The notes under the pieces are model-generated. The model was not told the origin of the DNA. It saw nothing but the letters and a program-made list of their open reading frames with translations, and did no database searches. Positions 23,251 through 35,361 of a stretch of 64,000 nt of DNA are shown here, piece after piece (position 1 is the first letter of the stretch; the number at the start of each line of letters is the position of its first letter). The stretch covers positions 1 through 64,000 of the forward strand of contig JBAJFG010000638.1 of assembly GCA_037903475.1 (NCBI GenBank). The letters run 5' to 3'. Source of the DNA: Ancylostoma caninum (lineage: Eukaryota > Nematoda > Chromadorea > Rhabditida > Ancylostomatidae). The position numbers and the translations under genes were made by a program.

Positions 23251-24952
23251 ACTCTAAAACACCTAAGTTAACCTCAAAACACGTCCACAATTCAAGCTTG
23301 AAAGTACTGCAAAACTTTTCGTGCCGCGTTGTTTAAAGATACTTATGAATAGACTAGACAATCGTCACGACTGACAAACTTCCGTTCACGATCCTGCAAA
23401 GTGCATCTAGGCTTACGTTGTGTACCTTCGCGTAGGTTGAACTTTAGGTTTTTTCGTTACACGTCATGCACACGCCTTCACGACGATGTAGAAGCTTCGT
23501 ACACATGAATGCTATTAGAGATGAGGTTAGTACCCCATAGGTTGTGATCCGATACGTCCTGAAGCCAGGCGTGTACTCTGTTCCAGGATCTCATGTGTGA
23601 TTCCAGCAGCGCGACTGAATCGCAGCGGCTAACGAAGCGACACGAACGCGGCGATTTCGTTTTGATATCAATATTTATGTAAGCATACCAGCACCACCAT
23701 AGGAAAATATACCCAGCAAACGGTAGCGATTCTGCTTCTCCAGAATACTACTCCATAGCAGACGAAGTATAACCGGTGCGAAAAATACTGCATTCTGGAA
23801 CGATCCCTCCTGTTTCGAATGCGGATCACAACAACAAAATCGCGCCGCGACCAAATCGCAGTCGTTGCTGGTTTAAACAAGAGTGGAGTTATGCTTGTTT
23901 AGGCTTTTAAAGGTAATAATTAGGGTTCCTTGATTGCTTGAGCCGCCTAATACTGGAATTAACACATTCTTGCTGCTGTCTCTTCAGATAAATTACACAA
24001 ATTTCCCAATTCAGAGTATTTTTGCAGCCTTTTCAGAGGCGGCTGAATCCAGAGAGCATTATCAGGATTGTTTTTGACAATCTGAGTGTTATAAATAACC
24101 ATATGATATATGGATACCGGCCATAATAATTGTACGGTACAGCAGTCCACGGTTTATATCATCTGTGGACATTCACAAATAAGGCCCAGATGTTTTACTG
24201 ATGGAATGGGTAATCTAATGCTCATGGATATGGTTCCCTATAGGTGGCAGCTGGGTATAAGCAATTTCACGTTTGGGATAGATACTGACGGGTGCTAACT
24301 AAAGTCCGAATTTATCTGCGTTAACACTTTTACCTATAGATAATAATAATTGGTAATATGCATCCAGTCCTAGGTGTGGAGCGACTCCAATGAATAGGAG
24401 ACTCCGTGAATAAATGCCGTAGGCAGCGTTACACCACTATATTGATCGAGACTGGGGAACGGCGACATCAATGACATATGTGGATGCGCAGACAGGCAGA
24501 GCGCCAAGACGCAGGTGATGTTGCGGGGCGCGCAGCCCTGGACCACTGCGCTAAGGGCTCGAAATACAAAATATACCCGAAAAACCCGTGGAAAAATTCT
24601 TTTGCCATATGTAGCGATTTTTTCTTTATTGGAATCAGCCACTTACATGAACACTTCATTCCCTTGTGTTCGGAGTCGCAAAAAATATATCTGGTTCAAT
24701 ACTAACATTGACTTGTACTCGGTTAATTCAGTCGTTGATCAGATTTGAACTGATTGCTTAGCGTTTTTGAGTGTACTACCTATCGGCCAGTGTGAGCAGA
24801 GCACATTAACAAAATCCGTTGAGGGGACAGAGACGCGCAGGAAGAGACACCCGGAAAAAAGTCGGCTCGGTAGCTCTACAGAAAGACGAGAGATGGAGTC
24901 TGGCAACGTTTCGTCGGGGACTGGAAGGGAAGCTTGGATTTCCCTTCACCTA

Positions 24953-25478
24953 TCATGGAAAAGAGCACTTTTTCTCGAATACATGAATTCTTGGGACCAC
25001 TTGGAAACCCTGAACGTCTGATTCTAACTTGTCTGACTAAAAAAAGTGTACCTTGCTTGGCACTTCACCAGTAGTACTCCAAGAGCTCGGCCAAAGAGGT
25101 CGTTGTCAGGTTTTTGCTGCTCACCTGCGCGCTCTAGTAAACCACAAGATATCGTTACCTGTTCTCCCTTCCAGTATAGGCACTGGTTTTTGTCGCGAAC
25201 TTTTGCCGCTGCAATATACTCCTCATCGTCGAATTGCTCCTTCTGAAGTTGTTGGGCGAACGGTGATGGTGTCTCTGAAGAAAAAATCATGTCTTCCTGA
25301 ATCTGACGCGATTTATGTTCAAAATTTTGCCCCATTGAGCCAGATCTGACAACTATTCATTATTCTCTCAACATTCTCCTATGCAAATTTATCTATACCA
25401 AGGTATAAACCGTGTTCTGTTCCATTTCCACAAAGAACTCCTCATTGAGTTGCCGCTCAAACACCGTTGTTTGCTGAA
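24953..25478 (-). CDS. unidentified protein, three C-terminal exons
   Basis: The exons are 25399-25478, 25159-25296 and 24953-25036, with a TGA stop at 24953-24955. Junctions are phase 0 throughout and all GT-AG (donors gtatag and gtaacg, acceptors gattcag and ttttttag). The 99 or so residues are acidic: NEEFFVEMEQNTVYTL, then EDMIFSSETPSPF, KEQFDDEEYIAAAKV and, at the end, VVPRIHVFEKKCSF. An alternative is to skip the gtaacg donor, since the middle exon stays open to a second donor after 25052. The family is not recognised. Coding is supported by composition and by phase agreement, not by homology. Confidence 0.5.
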
Positions 25479-25655
25479 CTGATTTCGAAGCGCTTCCCTT
25501 TCAACTACATGTCCCGCGGAAATGTCTCTCAGTTGATGAGCGGAAATGTGGGTGAAACTCGCAGTTACCGCCATTCTTTGGCTCACAGTTAAGTAAAACG
25601 CCTTTCTGCGACTAAGTCATTCTACGAGTATAAAAGCGTCAGGTTGGGGAGAGAG

Positions 25656-25678
25656 TTATTTATTTATTTATTTATTTA
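25656..25678 (-). repeat. (TTTA)n tract, probable tail of a minus-strand LINE
   Basis: Five to six TTTA units. Read on the minus strand, this is an (AAAT)n tail of the same type as 22502-22536, following a 3'-UTR-like stretch (25679-25760). Confidence 0.55.
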
Positions 25679-26066
25679 CATGCACATAAGTGCGCTGTAA
25701 AATGGTGGATCACGAGCACAAAGAGGTAGATGAGAAGCTCTCCGGATTCAGTTGAAAAAAAATCCGAAGTTATTTCAAGATGTATCCCTGTTGCGTAAGG
25801 TATGAGGGTCAGTACTTTGACCAAAGATTTTTCTGCTCAGAAAATTAGAGAGACAACAATGCAATTCGCCCATAACTTCTCTCACGAGCAGAAAGGATGT
25901 CGAAATACCCGTGCACCCCTTAAACCCGAGCAATTCAAACCTTCTGCGCTATTTTTGCTCGAGTGGGATGGAATCGTGGGAACCATCCCCGTCGGTTCCT
26001 CGCTGTATCCGTTTCGATAGTAAGAGGAGAACTCCGAAACTCTTGCCGCTGTGTCGTATGAATATA

Positions 26067-26600
26067 CAGGGTGGGCCGTAAATATGGTAACACAGAAACG
26101 TCTACACCGAAAAAGTATTTGCATGTAATTTGAAACGTAGTCGTAAGATTTACGTTCGCTAGGTCATGCTCAAAACAAAGCAATCCTCCATCTTGGGATA
26201 TCCCCAGTCAGCTCCGACACAGGGCCCAAGATGCTGAGTGAAGTTGCTGGCCATGGCGTGCAAGCAGTTGGGGTTCAGGTCATCCAACATTTTTCGAAGT
26301 GCTTGTCCAATTGATCCAAATTCAGAGGAGGTTATTAACGAGCCCTGGTCTCGGGCATCACCAAAACCCACTAAGCTCACCCTACTGATTGAGACCCAAG
26401 CAATTGGGTGGTCATTCGATGAAACCAATGCTACCTAAAATCTATTTTTAGCTGAGTTCTGAAACAAACATGACTTGTGGGCCGGAGCACTGTTCGATAA
26501 AACGTTGCAAAAGGTCATCTCAATTGGATTCAACTTCAAGACAAAACAATTTTCCTCAGGGGAGAAACAAGCATTGTTATCGTATTTTTGGCCCACTCTG
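26067..26600. mobile_element. mariner-like element, non-autonomous (534 bp)
   Basis: The left end CAGGGTGGGCCGTAAATATG and the right end, read inverted as CAGAGTGGGCCAAAAATACG, are terminal inverted repeats. A TA dinucleotide flanks each side (26065-26066, 26601-26602), the Tc1/mariner target. The CAGGGTG start is typical of mariner. A minus frame at 26159-26428 lacks the D..D motifs of a transposase, so the element is either non-autonomous or deeply decayed. Confidence 0.75.
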
Positions 26601-27270
26601 TAATACTCTGCCAGTATAGTATTCTTCCCACTATGCGAAACTCTCACAGACGGGACCCTACGATTGAGGAACCTTTCCAAGTTCTCATCGACCAAGAAAT
26701 ATTCAGGTCCAACTGCACCTAAGGATGCAGCGCTTTATCGTTTCCCTCAAATCACTCTTAAACCTCGTCAGTAATAGTAAAAATTTTGAGTTATAGTTTA
26801 TTGTTCAATAATTGATTGATTTATTGCGTCTTATTTACAAAGCTATGATAAAGATTCAGATAGAATACGAGTTCTGATTGAGCAGTTACCACTACTAAGA
26901 AATTGTACAGTAGTCATATTGATCTATGCTACATATATCTTGGACCTAATAGCTCGTTTGAACGAAGCGCTGGAACATCTGGAGGGGTACTATCCCTTAT
27001 CTTATCTCTATTCTTTCAGAACTATGAGGTTGTTTTGGTTATTTCTGAGCTTTTTTGGAGCTGTGCGACATAGTTGTGTACGTATGTATATTCACGGACG
27101 GGCGACAGAGCTTCCCATGCGTAGTGTTGCGCCGGCGGCTGTTTCACATGCCAAGAAGGATTTCACTCATGTAATTTTCTGTCGGGTAGAATATTATATG
27201 GGCAGAATATTTCATACCTCACCGCATACTTCTCGAGAACTATAGCGAATGACATGTTACCTAGGCGACT

Positions 27271-30200
27271 TCATTTTTGATACGTATTGATTGTGGGCGG
27301 TCCGCCAATGACTGAACGGCCATAATCCGTACGAATCAGAAATGAAGTCGTCAGGACGGCGACGATGCTAAATGCTGTAGTCCTCGAGCAGTATACCGGC
27401 ACTCTTACTAGCATTTGTGCAACACGAAATATTTCAGAAAGGATTACGCGTCTGAACACTCACTGGACTTCTTCGCCTGCCGCTGGATCTCCATATCATG
27501 GATCATCTCATCTGCTTTTGCCCTGTAGTGTATCCGTATTACGACGATGATGATGAGCGAAAGAGCGAGGAATCCAGTCATTATAGCCATAAAAGCGATC
27601 AGCATGTTCTCTACGTCGTACGTTGATAGCACTGCAATGGAAACGCTGTCTTGTAATTTTATAGCACTTCATCACCTGAAATTAACTCTTGAACGAACTT
27701 CTGCCATCCCTGAATTTCGGATCGTCATACCATACTTTCACCGATGGTTTTGTAACAATTGGGGGATCTGAAACAAGAGGATTTACAGCGGAAACCAAGC
27801 TATTGTTGCTTCGGTATCGATCGAAGGCTCGTAGTTCTCGAGGAGTTCAGCCGCAACATAAGAGATCGCTTCGCTCGCATGAATCTATTTTTTCCTACCT
27901 ACAAACCCTTCTTTTCATGATTCGGCAGCTCGGCTTTTTGCTCAGGTTGTATCCTGACTCTTCGCTTTGACCCATCTCCTCCTGACCCAAACTAGATTGA
28001 CGAGCGTGACAAATCCTCCCACCCCTTTGCATGCTGCACCCCTTTCTCCGGTAAAGGGCTTCAGACCAACCGAACCGCCAACAAAATGAGCGCTGACAAT
28101 TGTTGCTTTCATTCCGACAATAGGGAAATTTATATTGGATGTGTGCGACTGACGTGCGTGCGTCCATATGATGAAGAATAGGGCACAGTCGCATTACAGT
28201 AGCATCGCAGTCGCAGCTCAGACGCGTTGCGTTCACGGCCTCGTGGCGGCCGCGCGTTCTTTTCATTGAGGATGTACATGCCGTGTTGACCGGTCTTCAT
28301 GGAAAATCCCTTGCAAATGGATACGTGCGACTGATGCGCGACTGACGCACGCATCTAGTATAAATTACCCTAATGACGACTATTCATTTCTTCTGGAAAG
28401 AATGGAAGTCTGTCAGATCGATCATAAAAGCAGGAGGGAATGGTTAAAGATAGATCGAAGTCCTGCCATTCAAGGTGATATTACAAATTTGCAGGCTTTC
28501 AGGGGCATAATGTGACCTCAGTGCCCTACTCACCACGCGCCACACTATATGCAACACGGCTCTCTGACTGTCTGCGCGTCTGCAGATTCACTGATGTCAC
28601 CGTCCTCACACTCGTTCAATCCTTCTCCTTGCTGCTTGTTGACTTGCCCAAGTACGTGGTGAGGAGCGAGCGCAACCTCGACATATTAACGCGACGCGAC
28701 ATATGATCTGACTAGGTGCAAGGATTCTTTTCTTTTCCAGCAAATTTTAAGAGCATATAGATCGAGAAACGATTCTGTCATGGCTCTCGCGCATAGTCGC
28801 TCCACTGAATTGCAGAGATTGTTTAGACTGCTTGGAGCCTGAGAACTGACAATTCTCCAGAAACGTTCCCATTACGAGAACCCCGTTAGTTTTTGATCAA
28901 AATCTTGACCAGTTTTTCGGGTCCCGCCCCGCCCGAAATTCTGAAGCGCCAAGAGAGCTTAGGGCTTCACATGCGTCGAACAACCTACACTATCTGGACA
29001 GGTCCCGATAGTCTACGTAAGTACCTGCACGGGACAAAACTATTGGACACTTTTCGTCAGCTATAACTGCAATGTTTCACCTGATGCGGTATCCTCATCC
29101 GTAATGGTACCCATCCTGCTAGCTACGGTTGAACGAAATGAAATCAACTCGGTCAGGTGTTTTGTTTACAGTTTTTTTCATCGGTTTCGATTGTTTTTCG
29201 GATCTAATGCAGCGATATGATTACCAGATGACTACGAATGAGTCCATCGGCTGACGTAGGCTAGAGGTTCTTCCGTGTAAAATGCAAATAGTTTTGGGGC
29301 GCAAAAATTGGGAGGGAGGGGGTAGGTTTCGAGAAGAAAAGGGGGTCTTCGCCTTTGTGGGGAATCGGATGGGAAATAAAAGTGATAAAAATATTCATTA
29401 CAATGTTATACAAATAATAAAATTATTTTAAAAAATAATGACAAAAAATAAGCAATTGAAAATACACCAATATAAAGTTTTCAATTATTTAGTAATATAT
29501 TTCCGAAAATTCTGTTACCCATTCTAGGCGGGAGCCCCCCCCCCCTTCCTGCTTCTGCCACTGTTTTGAGATTGTCGAGCAGCGCAACTCCGAAGGGTGG
29601 CACTTCTAGTGGAATGTTTTTTTCTTCAGGATACATGATATTCCAGGACAGCGTTCCCCCTGATTGAATTAATGCCGCAGAAGGGGTTGCATCCTCTAGG
29701 TTATTCAGAATGGACGAGTTTTCTGACAAAAATTCGTAATTTTTACACAATATATCCAAACTAAAGACGAGCAAATAGTCACGGGAAAATATTCAAACGC
29801 TTTGCTGGGGAAAAGCGCTCGTTCTCCTCAATCAGAGTAAGGGTCGAAAGTTTTAGGAGAACCGTTGACTGCACTGTTCAGTGACCTGTTTGGTTAAACA
29901 GCCTGAATCTTCATTAATTCCGGCCACAAGAGCATCGAAACTAATTTCTTCATATCCACATTCCAAAATATCCCAAGTGTGAAACCTGAATTGCTACCAG
30001 ATACAAGTAATTACTGTGAAGTTGTGAATGTTCGTCCCTTTCCAAATTTTCAGTTCATGTCCCTTTTCAATTAACGCATCTATATTTCTACATTTTTGAT
30101 GTATCTTCATCCCTCTATTCTTCATGCACATATCTCACACCTCTTAAATTTGAGGCATGTTCCGACTGGCTATCCATGCGTACTGATCCCATACTTCCAG

Positions 30201-30936
30201 TACTATATGTCCCAGCACGTTCATCACGTGTCTCACATCTTGCTTCAGTGTCCCAACCTGGGATCATCCGTACCATTCCAAATTTTTGAGCACAACGGTT
30301 TTTGACCTCGAAACGCCCTTTGAACGGAGCATCACATGCAGTGTTGCTCGAGCTTGCTTGCGTACTGTTTGTGAACTAATCGTTTCTCAAACACAACTCC
30401 TGCGTTCTCCAGCGCCAATGATGATCCGAAAATATGCCACATGCTCACTAAGCAACAGTAAACAGTGCACAACATCGAGAATTCGTTGCTTGATATGAGA
30501 GAAGGGGACACGTTCTACCATGGCAAGGCGCAGGGAAGCCAGTTCTGTGGATTTCTCGCAAATTACATGCTATTGGTGCCTTAACTGTGAGGTTTCGTTC
30601 TTTGAAACACAGGCACTGACGAAATCACCGACCCGAAAATTTGTGCGAGTGCTGCCTTTACTCCCACATCAGAATTTGTGTAAGCATTGGGGTGAGGTGC
30701 TTTAACCACTGCAAGAGATCCAAGCAAAAGGAAACCAATCCATTCCTTGTCTTGTGATTTCTTGTCGTCTTGAATGTATATACTTCACCAAAATTTGGTG
30801 GCTCTTGATCAAATGCGAACAGAACTGATTTCTAATAGATACCAAGTACACATCTGTTCTGTCAGCACGTCTACTTACCGAGGCATGAAGAAACAACGCA
30901 GCGCAATCTTGGAAAGACCGCTCAGGATTCGTCTCG
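27271..30936 (-). CDS. single-pass membrane protein, C-terminal exons
   Basis: Five minus-strand exons join in phase: 30879-30936, 30789-30831, 27699-27767, 27464-27631 and 27271-27374, with a TGA stop at 27271-27273. The fourth exon encodes a clear transmembrane segment (MLIAFMAIMTGF followed by LALSLIIIVVI), then a basic and charged stretch RIHYRAKADEM and an EIQRQAKKS helix, which fits a type I protein with a short cytoplasmic tail. The exons before it read FAFDQEPPNF and PSVKVWYDDPKF and would be juxtamembrane ectodomain. The intron between 30788 and 27768 contains a MITE. The final exon (TDYGRSVIGGPPTINTYQ) depends on choosing the CTACAG acceptor. A cadherin or similar adhesion protein is conceivable but no diagnostic motif is visible. 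Confidence 0.45.
28121..28372. mobile_element. MITE family A, copy 3 (intronic)
   Basis: It starts TAGGGAAATTTATATTGGAT and ends with the inverted AGTATAAATTACCCTA, flanked by the TA duplication. The interior is close to copy 2 (10704-10947), sharing GATGAAGAATAGGGC, CGTGTTGACCGGTCTTCATG and TTGCAAATGGAT. It lies in the long intron of the 27271-30936 gene. Confidence 0.85.
28497..28706 (+). CDS. possible terminal exon, unidentified
   Basis: After a good acceptor (AAATTTGCAG, ending at 28494) one frame stays open for about 69 codons to a TGA at 28704-28706. It includes VPYSPRATLYATRL and LVDLPKYVVRSERNL. No upstream exon on the plus strand was found and no family is recognised. It lies within the intron of the minus-strand membrane protein, so it would be a nested gene if real. 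Confidence 0.22.
   Translation, partial: FQGHNVTSVPYSPRATLYATRLSDCLRVCRFTDVTVLTLVQSFSLLLVDLPKYVVRSERNLDILTRRDI
28750..30080. other. intronic/intergenic, no gene accepted
   Basis: A minus frame (29481-29774, 97 codons) with VPPFGVALLDNLKTVAEAG ends in a poly-glycine run and has no splice support. It may be a transposon scrap. The rest is A/T-rich with G-runs at 29310-29345. Confidence 0.3.
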
Positions 30937-30999
30937 CTACATAGATACGTATGTATTGAAGACATCAGTAAAATAAGTGCTCACCTTTTATTGTACCCT

Positions 31000-31810
31000 A
31001 GATTAGATCTAATCTAATCCGCCATCTGGCTGTCAGGGATGCTTTGTAGCTATTAGATCTATCAAGTTTTTGCAGAATGAAGCTATGGTGCGATTGTCAT
31101 CCAAAGTTGAAGGTATTATAATATGTAGTATCAAAAGCAACCTCTTCGCTTGCTCCTGAGTCGCTCATAGTGGCCTTGTGATATAAAAATTACTTAAAAC
31201 TGTTCCAATCGAACCGTGGTGGAATTCAGTAGGTGCATAAGGTTGGAATTAAGTCTTGTTTACCTCTTCCCTCCAAGTAATCGATGAATCAGTCATCGCT
31301 TTCTAGGACGACGCAGCAGTGGGAGTGAGAAAGAGGTGCCACTAACTACTGCTCAAGGTTGCGAGTGACCTTTTTAGATTTTGGGCAGAACGCCGCGAAG
31401 AAAACTAATGTTATGTGCAGTCCGCGAGTATGGAAAGGAGGACACCAGCATCTCAGAGCTCACAGTGAAGGCAGAAATCAAGCATGCGATAATAAACTTC
31501 CTGCACACGCTTTATCTCAGATAGGATAAGTGATGAGACAAAACCATGTCTTATCCGGGCTCAGTTGCAAGTTAATGTCGTTTCAGTTGGTCTGGAATAG
31601 ACTTCATGACAGAAGATGTCAAACAGAGAAATGCATTCATTACCTGTCCGCACCAAGAAGTGGAGATTGTATCAAACGAGAGTTGCTGACGAAATTAAAT
31701 GCTGGAAACGACTTTAACACAGCATGCGCAATTCTGGCTCATGAGCATGAATAGGAGAACACTCGATGCATCCTGAATTTCTGTGCAAATGACAGAAATG
31801 AGAGTATATG
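31000..31810. other. no gene recognised
   Basis: Contains a short palindrome, TAGATTAGATCTAATCTA (31000-31017). No phased exon connects to the membrane-protein exons at 30879-30936, whose upstream partners should lie here or further right. Confidence 0.3.
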
Positions 31811-31814
31811 CCAC

Positions 31815-31980
31815 TGCTAACTAATTTGCCCTTGTAAAAATGCAAACTAGAGAATGAGTGGCCAAAATCCGAACCGTTCGGCATGGCAGAGTGAAAATGA
31901 AATGGTGGCATAACTCGAACGGTTCGGATTGTGGCCACTCATTCTCAACTTTGCACTTTTGCTAGGACAAATTAGTTGGC
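31815..31980. repeat. 166-bp hairpin MITE
   Basis: The arms 31815-31880 and 31915-31980 are inverted copies with few mismatches and a 34-bp loop. Shared words include AACTAATTTG, GAGAATGAGTGGCCA and ATCCGAACCGTTCG. It is nearly all stem, as expected for a small foldback MITE. Confidence 0.85.
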
Positions 31981-31999
31981 ATATCCCGCATATTAGCGG

Positions 32000-34930
32000 A
32001 ATACTTAGTGAGCTCATCTCTTTGCAGTCGGTGCTCATCGTTGTCTAGTCGAAATGAGTTGAGTGTGCAGGTCAGGGGAGGTGTTTGGTGGGCTAGATAG
32101 CAAATATTGCAAATTCAAGAAAATTGATCCACTTCTGGGCCTCTGAAGACGACTTGTTGTGGAAACATCGGCGAATAAAAGTGTCTTATAACAACCTGTA
32201 TGGCAGAAAAAAAAAACAATGAAGACACTAACCAGGGAAAGATATTAGCTGGGTCTGTGATGGCATGTGCACTAATAAGTAGTTTCTGACTCTGCACAGT
32301 TGCTAATTTCGAACATTTAGCCGATCAAAATTAATTTTCTAAGGAAGCGGTAGATAGACTCTTTTACTTTTCAGCACGTATACTCTGTCCGTCCGCTTCA
32401 TCTATGCACTGCACATGACCCATGGAAGCCAAAGATTCAGGGCACTTTCTAATAGTTCTGCAATAGAGCCTGAGAGCACAAAATCATGTGCTGAGGAATA
32501 ATTTTCTACGCAGCAGCTGCGCCACGTAAATTTGAGTCTCTATGCGTGTTTGTAAACAAATAAGTATGCAAAACGTGAATATGCGTTTCAGCTTCAGGAC
32601 CGCATACATTTCCACATGATGAGCATGATGTGAGCTAACATATTAAACTACTGGATGTTTTGTAATATTTTGCAGTCAAGAAAATAGTAATTCTAGGACT
32701 GCCGCTCATATAAATAGCCTAATCAGCCTCGAAACGTCAACTTACATGGGAATCTCATAATTTATGAGGATTCCAGTAAGATTTGTTAAGGTTTGCTCGA
32801 TGAAGGCGGTAGCTTGTAGGGTATTTCAACATGGGATGTCTTTGAAGACGATATTATTCCATTTTTGACGAGTATTTTCTCCACCAAATTTTTTATCAGT
32901 GTTAATTTTTCTGAAAGTGGTTTTTCCCCAATTCAAGTACTTTTTTTATTCACATTAACCTCAAAAGTGCCGCTTTTTCTTCACTCAATTGCTTTCATGA
33001 TGTCCGCTATTGGCGCAGGGCTAACAAGCCAGAGGTGTTGCTAAAATAGACCTCTTGACCCACAAAAGTCTTGCATAACACTACCCAAGAAGACATTCTG
33101 AAAGAAGAAACGCTTGCGAAATTGCAAGCTCATTTCTTTCAAGCATATCGGAAGGGACTGTCCTAGAGAGCAGCGGTTTCGGCTTACATAGAAGCCTATT
33201 CTGTAGAGGATCGCAGTTGGTCGCAAAAATAACACACATGTTCGTATAGAGGAAGGTTACTGCTTGCCACTACACGTACTTTCTTAGCGGAATCTCGTGG
33301 AACTTTTTTTTAGATTTATCCGAAAACACAAATAGGCCATGTGCTTAATCGCTCATCTCTCAGACACGTTTGGATTTCTTTCCCATATCTGAGAAATGTG
33401 GTTACTAGAAAACATGAAAGCTAGTTCCAAGAGCTATTGAAATAATCCTGAATAGAAAATTCAGCCGACAACATAGATGAGAGAGACAACTCATAAAGTG
33501 CTCAACTGTATTACGTAGGCGGTGTTGTATAGAAATGGTATCTTTTCGTTATCTAATTACGTCCCGCCAGGTGATCGGTCGCCAGAAACTACTTGTGTCG
33601 TATGCGCGCACTATCGGCGAATATTTTGGTGCAGTTATATGGTAGGTCGAGAAATACATTTTGAGCTCCTAATTTGCGAAATTGCACACTGTGCGATGAT
33701 TTCAAATTTGTACCGCGTTTCTGCTGCGGTGTTCCCTGTAAAGAGTTGAAGCGATTTTTCCCTTCTCTGGTTTGTAGCACGACGTTTATGGTTTGATCCG
33801 AGCCAGAGCGCCGCTCTGACTCGGACCCGTGTGTCACGTTCGGGCTAGGTAAACTCTAGAAAATCACTGTCATCCGCGAAGCTGCGCTTCGCGGATGACA
33901 GTGATTTTCTGCGAAACTGCATAGCTCCTAAACGTTTGAAGGTTAACTCTTATTATGTTTAATATAAAGAGCTTCTACATGGTCCTTTGTATGAGTAGCA
34001 ACACATATCCTCACGTGGTCAAGTAGTTTTCATTTGTCATAGCGCTGAATGTCCAAATTGCTATGGTTCGGGCACAGTTAGCTTTCAACAGGAGAAAACT
34101 GGGTAAACGTTCTATTCCTATTTTGTAAGCACAATATTAAGCCCATGGAGTGCACCATTTGTTCCCCTGACCGTTAATTTCTAATTGCTATTACTACTTA
34201 ATGCTTTAGAAGGAGTGCAGCGAAAATTTCCGTACAACTGTTGTATTTGGATGATTCGCGGCTCTGATTGCGAAATCACACTCGCTTCATCAGTGGTTCT
34301 CCCATTCTACTTTAAAGATCCAAGATATTCCGTTTTCATTACAAATTAGATGTCCTAACTGAAGATTTCCATGTTGTACATATACATTTACCATGGGCGT
34401 GTCATTGGGCGTGTCAATTTTCGCAATTGAGCCCGTGGCGGCGGGCAAAAGAATAGGGGCAAGGAGAGTGGATCAATGACAGCGTTACCTGTCATCCCCG
34501 GCGCGGCGATGGGGGGGGGGGTCTGCGCTTCATAAAGAGTAAGATGTCTAAAAATGTTAGCTGGAGAGATTCCAGAGTGGAAGGCAAAGTATACAGTAGG
34601 CGAAGGGGAGGCAAAAAGCAATGTAATGTGGAGAAATCCCAATTTTCGTATGAAACAGTGTTGCACAGAGGACGATTCGAGCACGATCAGCATGTGGGCC
34701 GTGGTGCAACGGTATGTAAGTGTCTCGCATTTCAGGTGGATGGACAAGGGTTCGCATCCTACTGCGGGCGGTGGTTCTACATTTTCTCATTAAATGTTGT
34801 GTTTCTTTGAAAGACATTTCATGTACTGCCACGTCATCTTCTTCGCAGGAGTTTTAGAGCTTTAAAAGCAGTTTGTGCGATCTTTTTGTCGCTAAATTTT
34901 CACAGCACTGGAGGTAATATCCGCATATGG
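32000..34930. other. no gene recognised except a short perfect hairpin (33858-33910)
   Basis: The open stretches are short, A/T-rich and without motifs. A 34388-34747 minus frame opposes 34544-34832 plus frames, and none has splice support. Confidence 0.35.
33858..33910. repeat. perfect 25-bp inverted repeat with a 3-base loop
   Basis: Positions 33858-33882 and 33886-33910 are exact reverse complements (arm AGAAAATCACTGTC... ending CGCGAAGC), with TGC between them. It could be a cruciform, a small RNA hairpin or the core of a decayed foldback element. Confidence 0.95.
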
Positions 34931-34941
34931 GTTCTTCTACT

Positions 34942-35341
34942 TGTAAAGGAGAGCTAGTAGGGCGTGAAAGGATGAGAGAAGGGCTAGAGAGGAAGGCTAA
35001 GCGTGAGAGTTAGAGGCATGAGTCACTTGATTTCTTGTCGCTAAGGAAGATATTTTCAGGGGGTGGCGATGCGACGGATCAACGAGAAGAAGCCCCGAAG
35101 GCTGGAGCCTGGTGCGGCCGCCTGACGCCTAGCCCTCGATGCCAGCCTATCTCCAACCTGAGCCTACCCACGTGGAGAAGTGCCCGTTGCCGCCCACCTC
35201 GATCAACCTACCTGCCGCCCATAATCTTCCTCACATACTTCATGCCAATAATAAAAGCATTTTATTCAGTGATTGTATTTCCCAATAAACTGATTTATTT
35301 ATTCTGTGTGTGCATCGGCACCTTCCACGGCGCTACGCTCA
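34942..35341 (+). repeat. 5' long terminal repeat
   Basis: It begins TGTAAAGGAGAGC and ends CGCTACGCTCA. It contains AATAATAAAAG and CCAATAAACTG, likely polyadenylation signals near the R/U5 border. It matches the 3' LTR along its whole length. Confidence 0.93.
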
Positions 35342-35342
35342 C

Positions 35343-35360
35343 TGGTAGCAGCGAGTGGTT
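35343..35360 (+). promoter_or_regulatory. tRNA primer-binding site
   Basis: TGGTAGCAGCGAGTGGTT begins with the complement of a tRNA CCA end and lies one base after the LTR, the standard place for the minus-strand primer. The tRNA species is not assigned. Confidence 0.75.
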
Positions 35361-35361
35361 C

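Noticed and set aside
26159..26428. Minus ORF inside the mariner-like element as a transposase
   Set aside because: It lacks the helix-turn-helix and the spaced catalytic aspartates of mariner transposases and covers only 89 codons.
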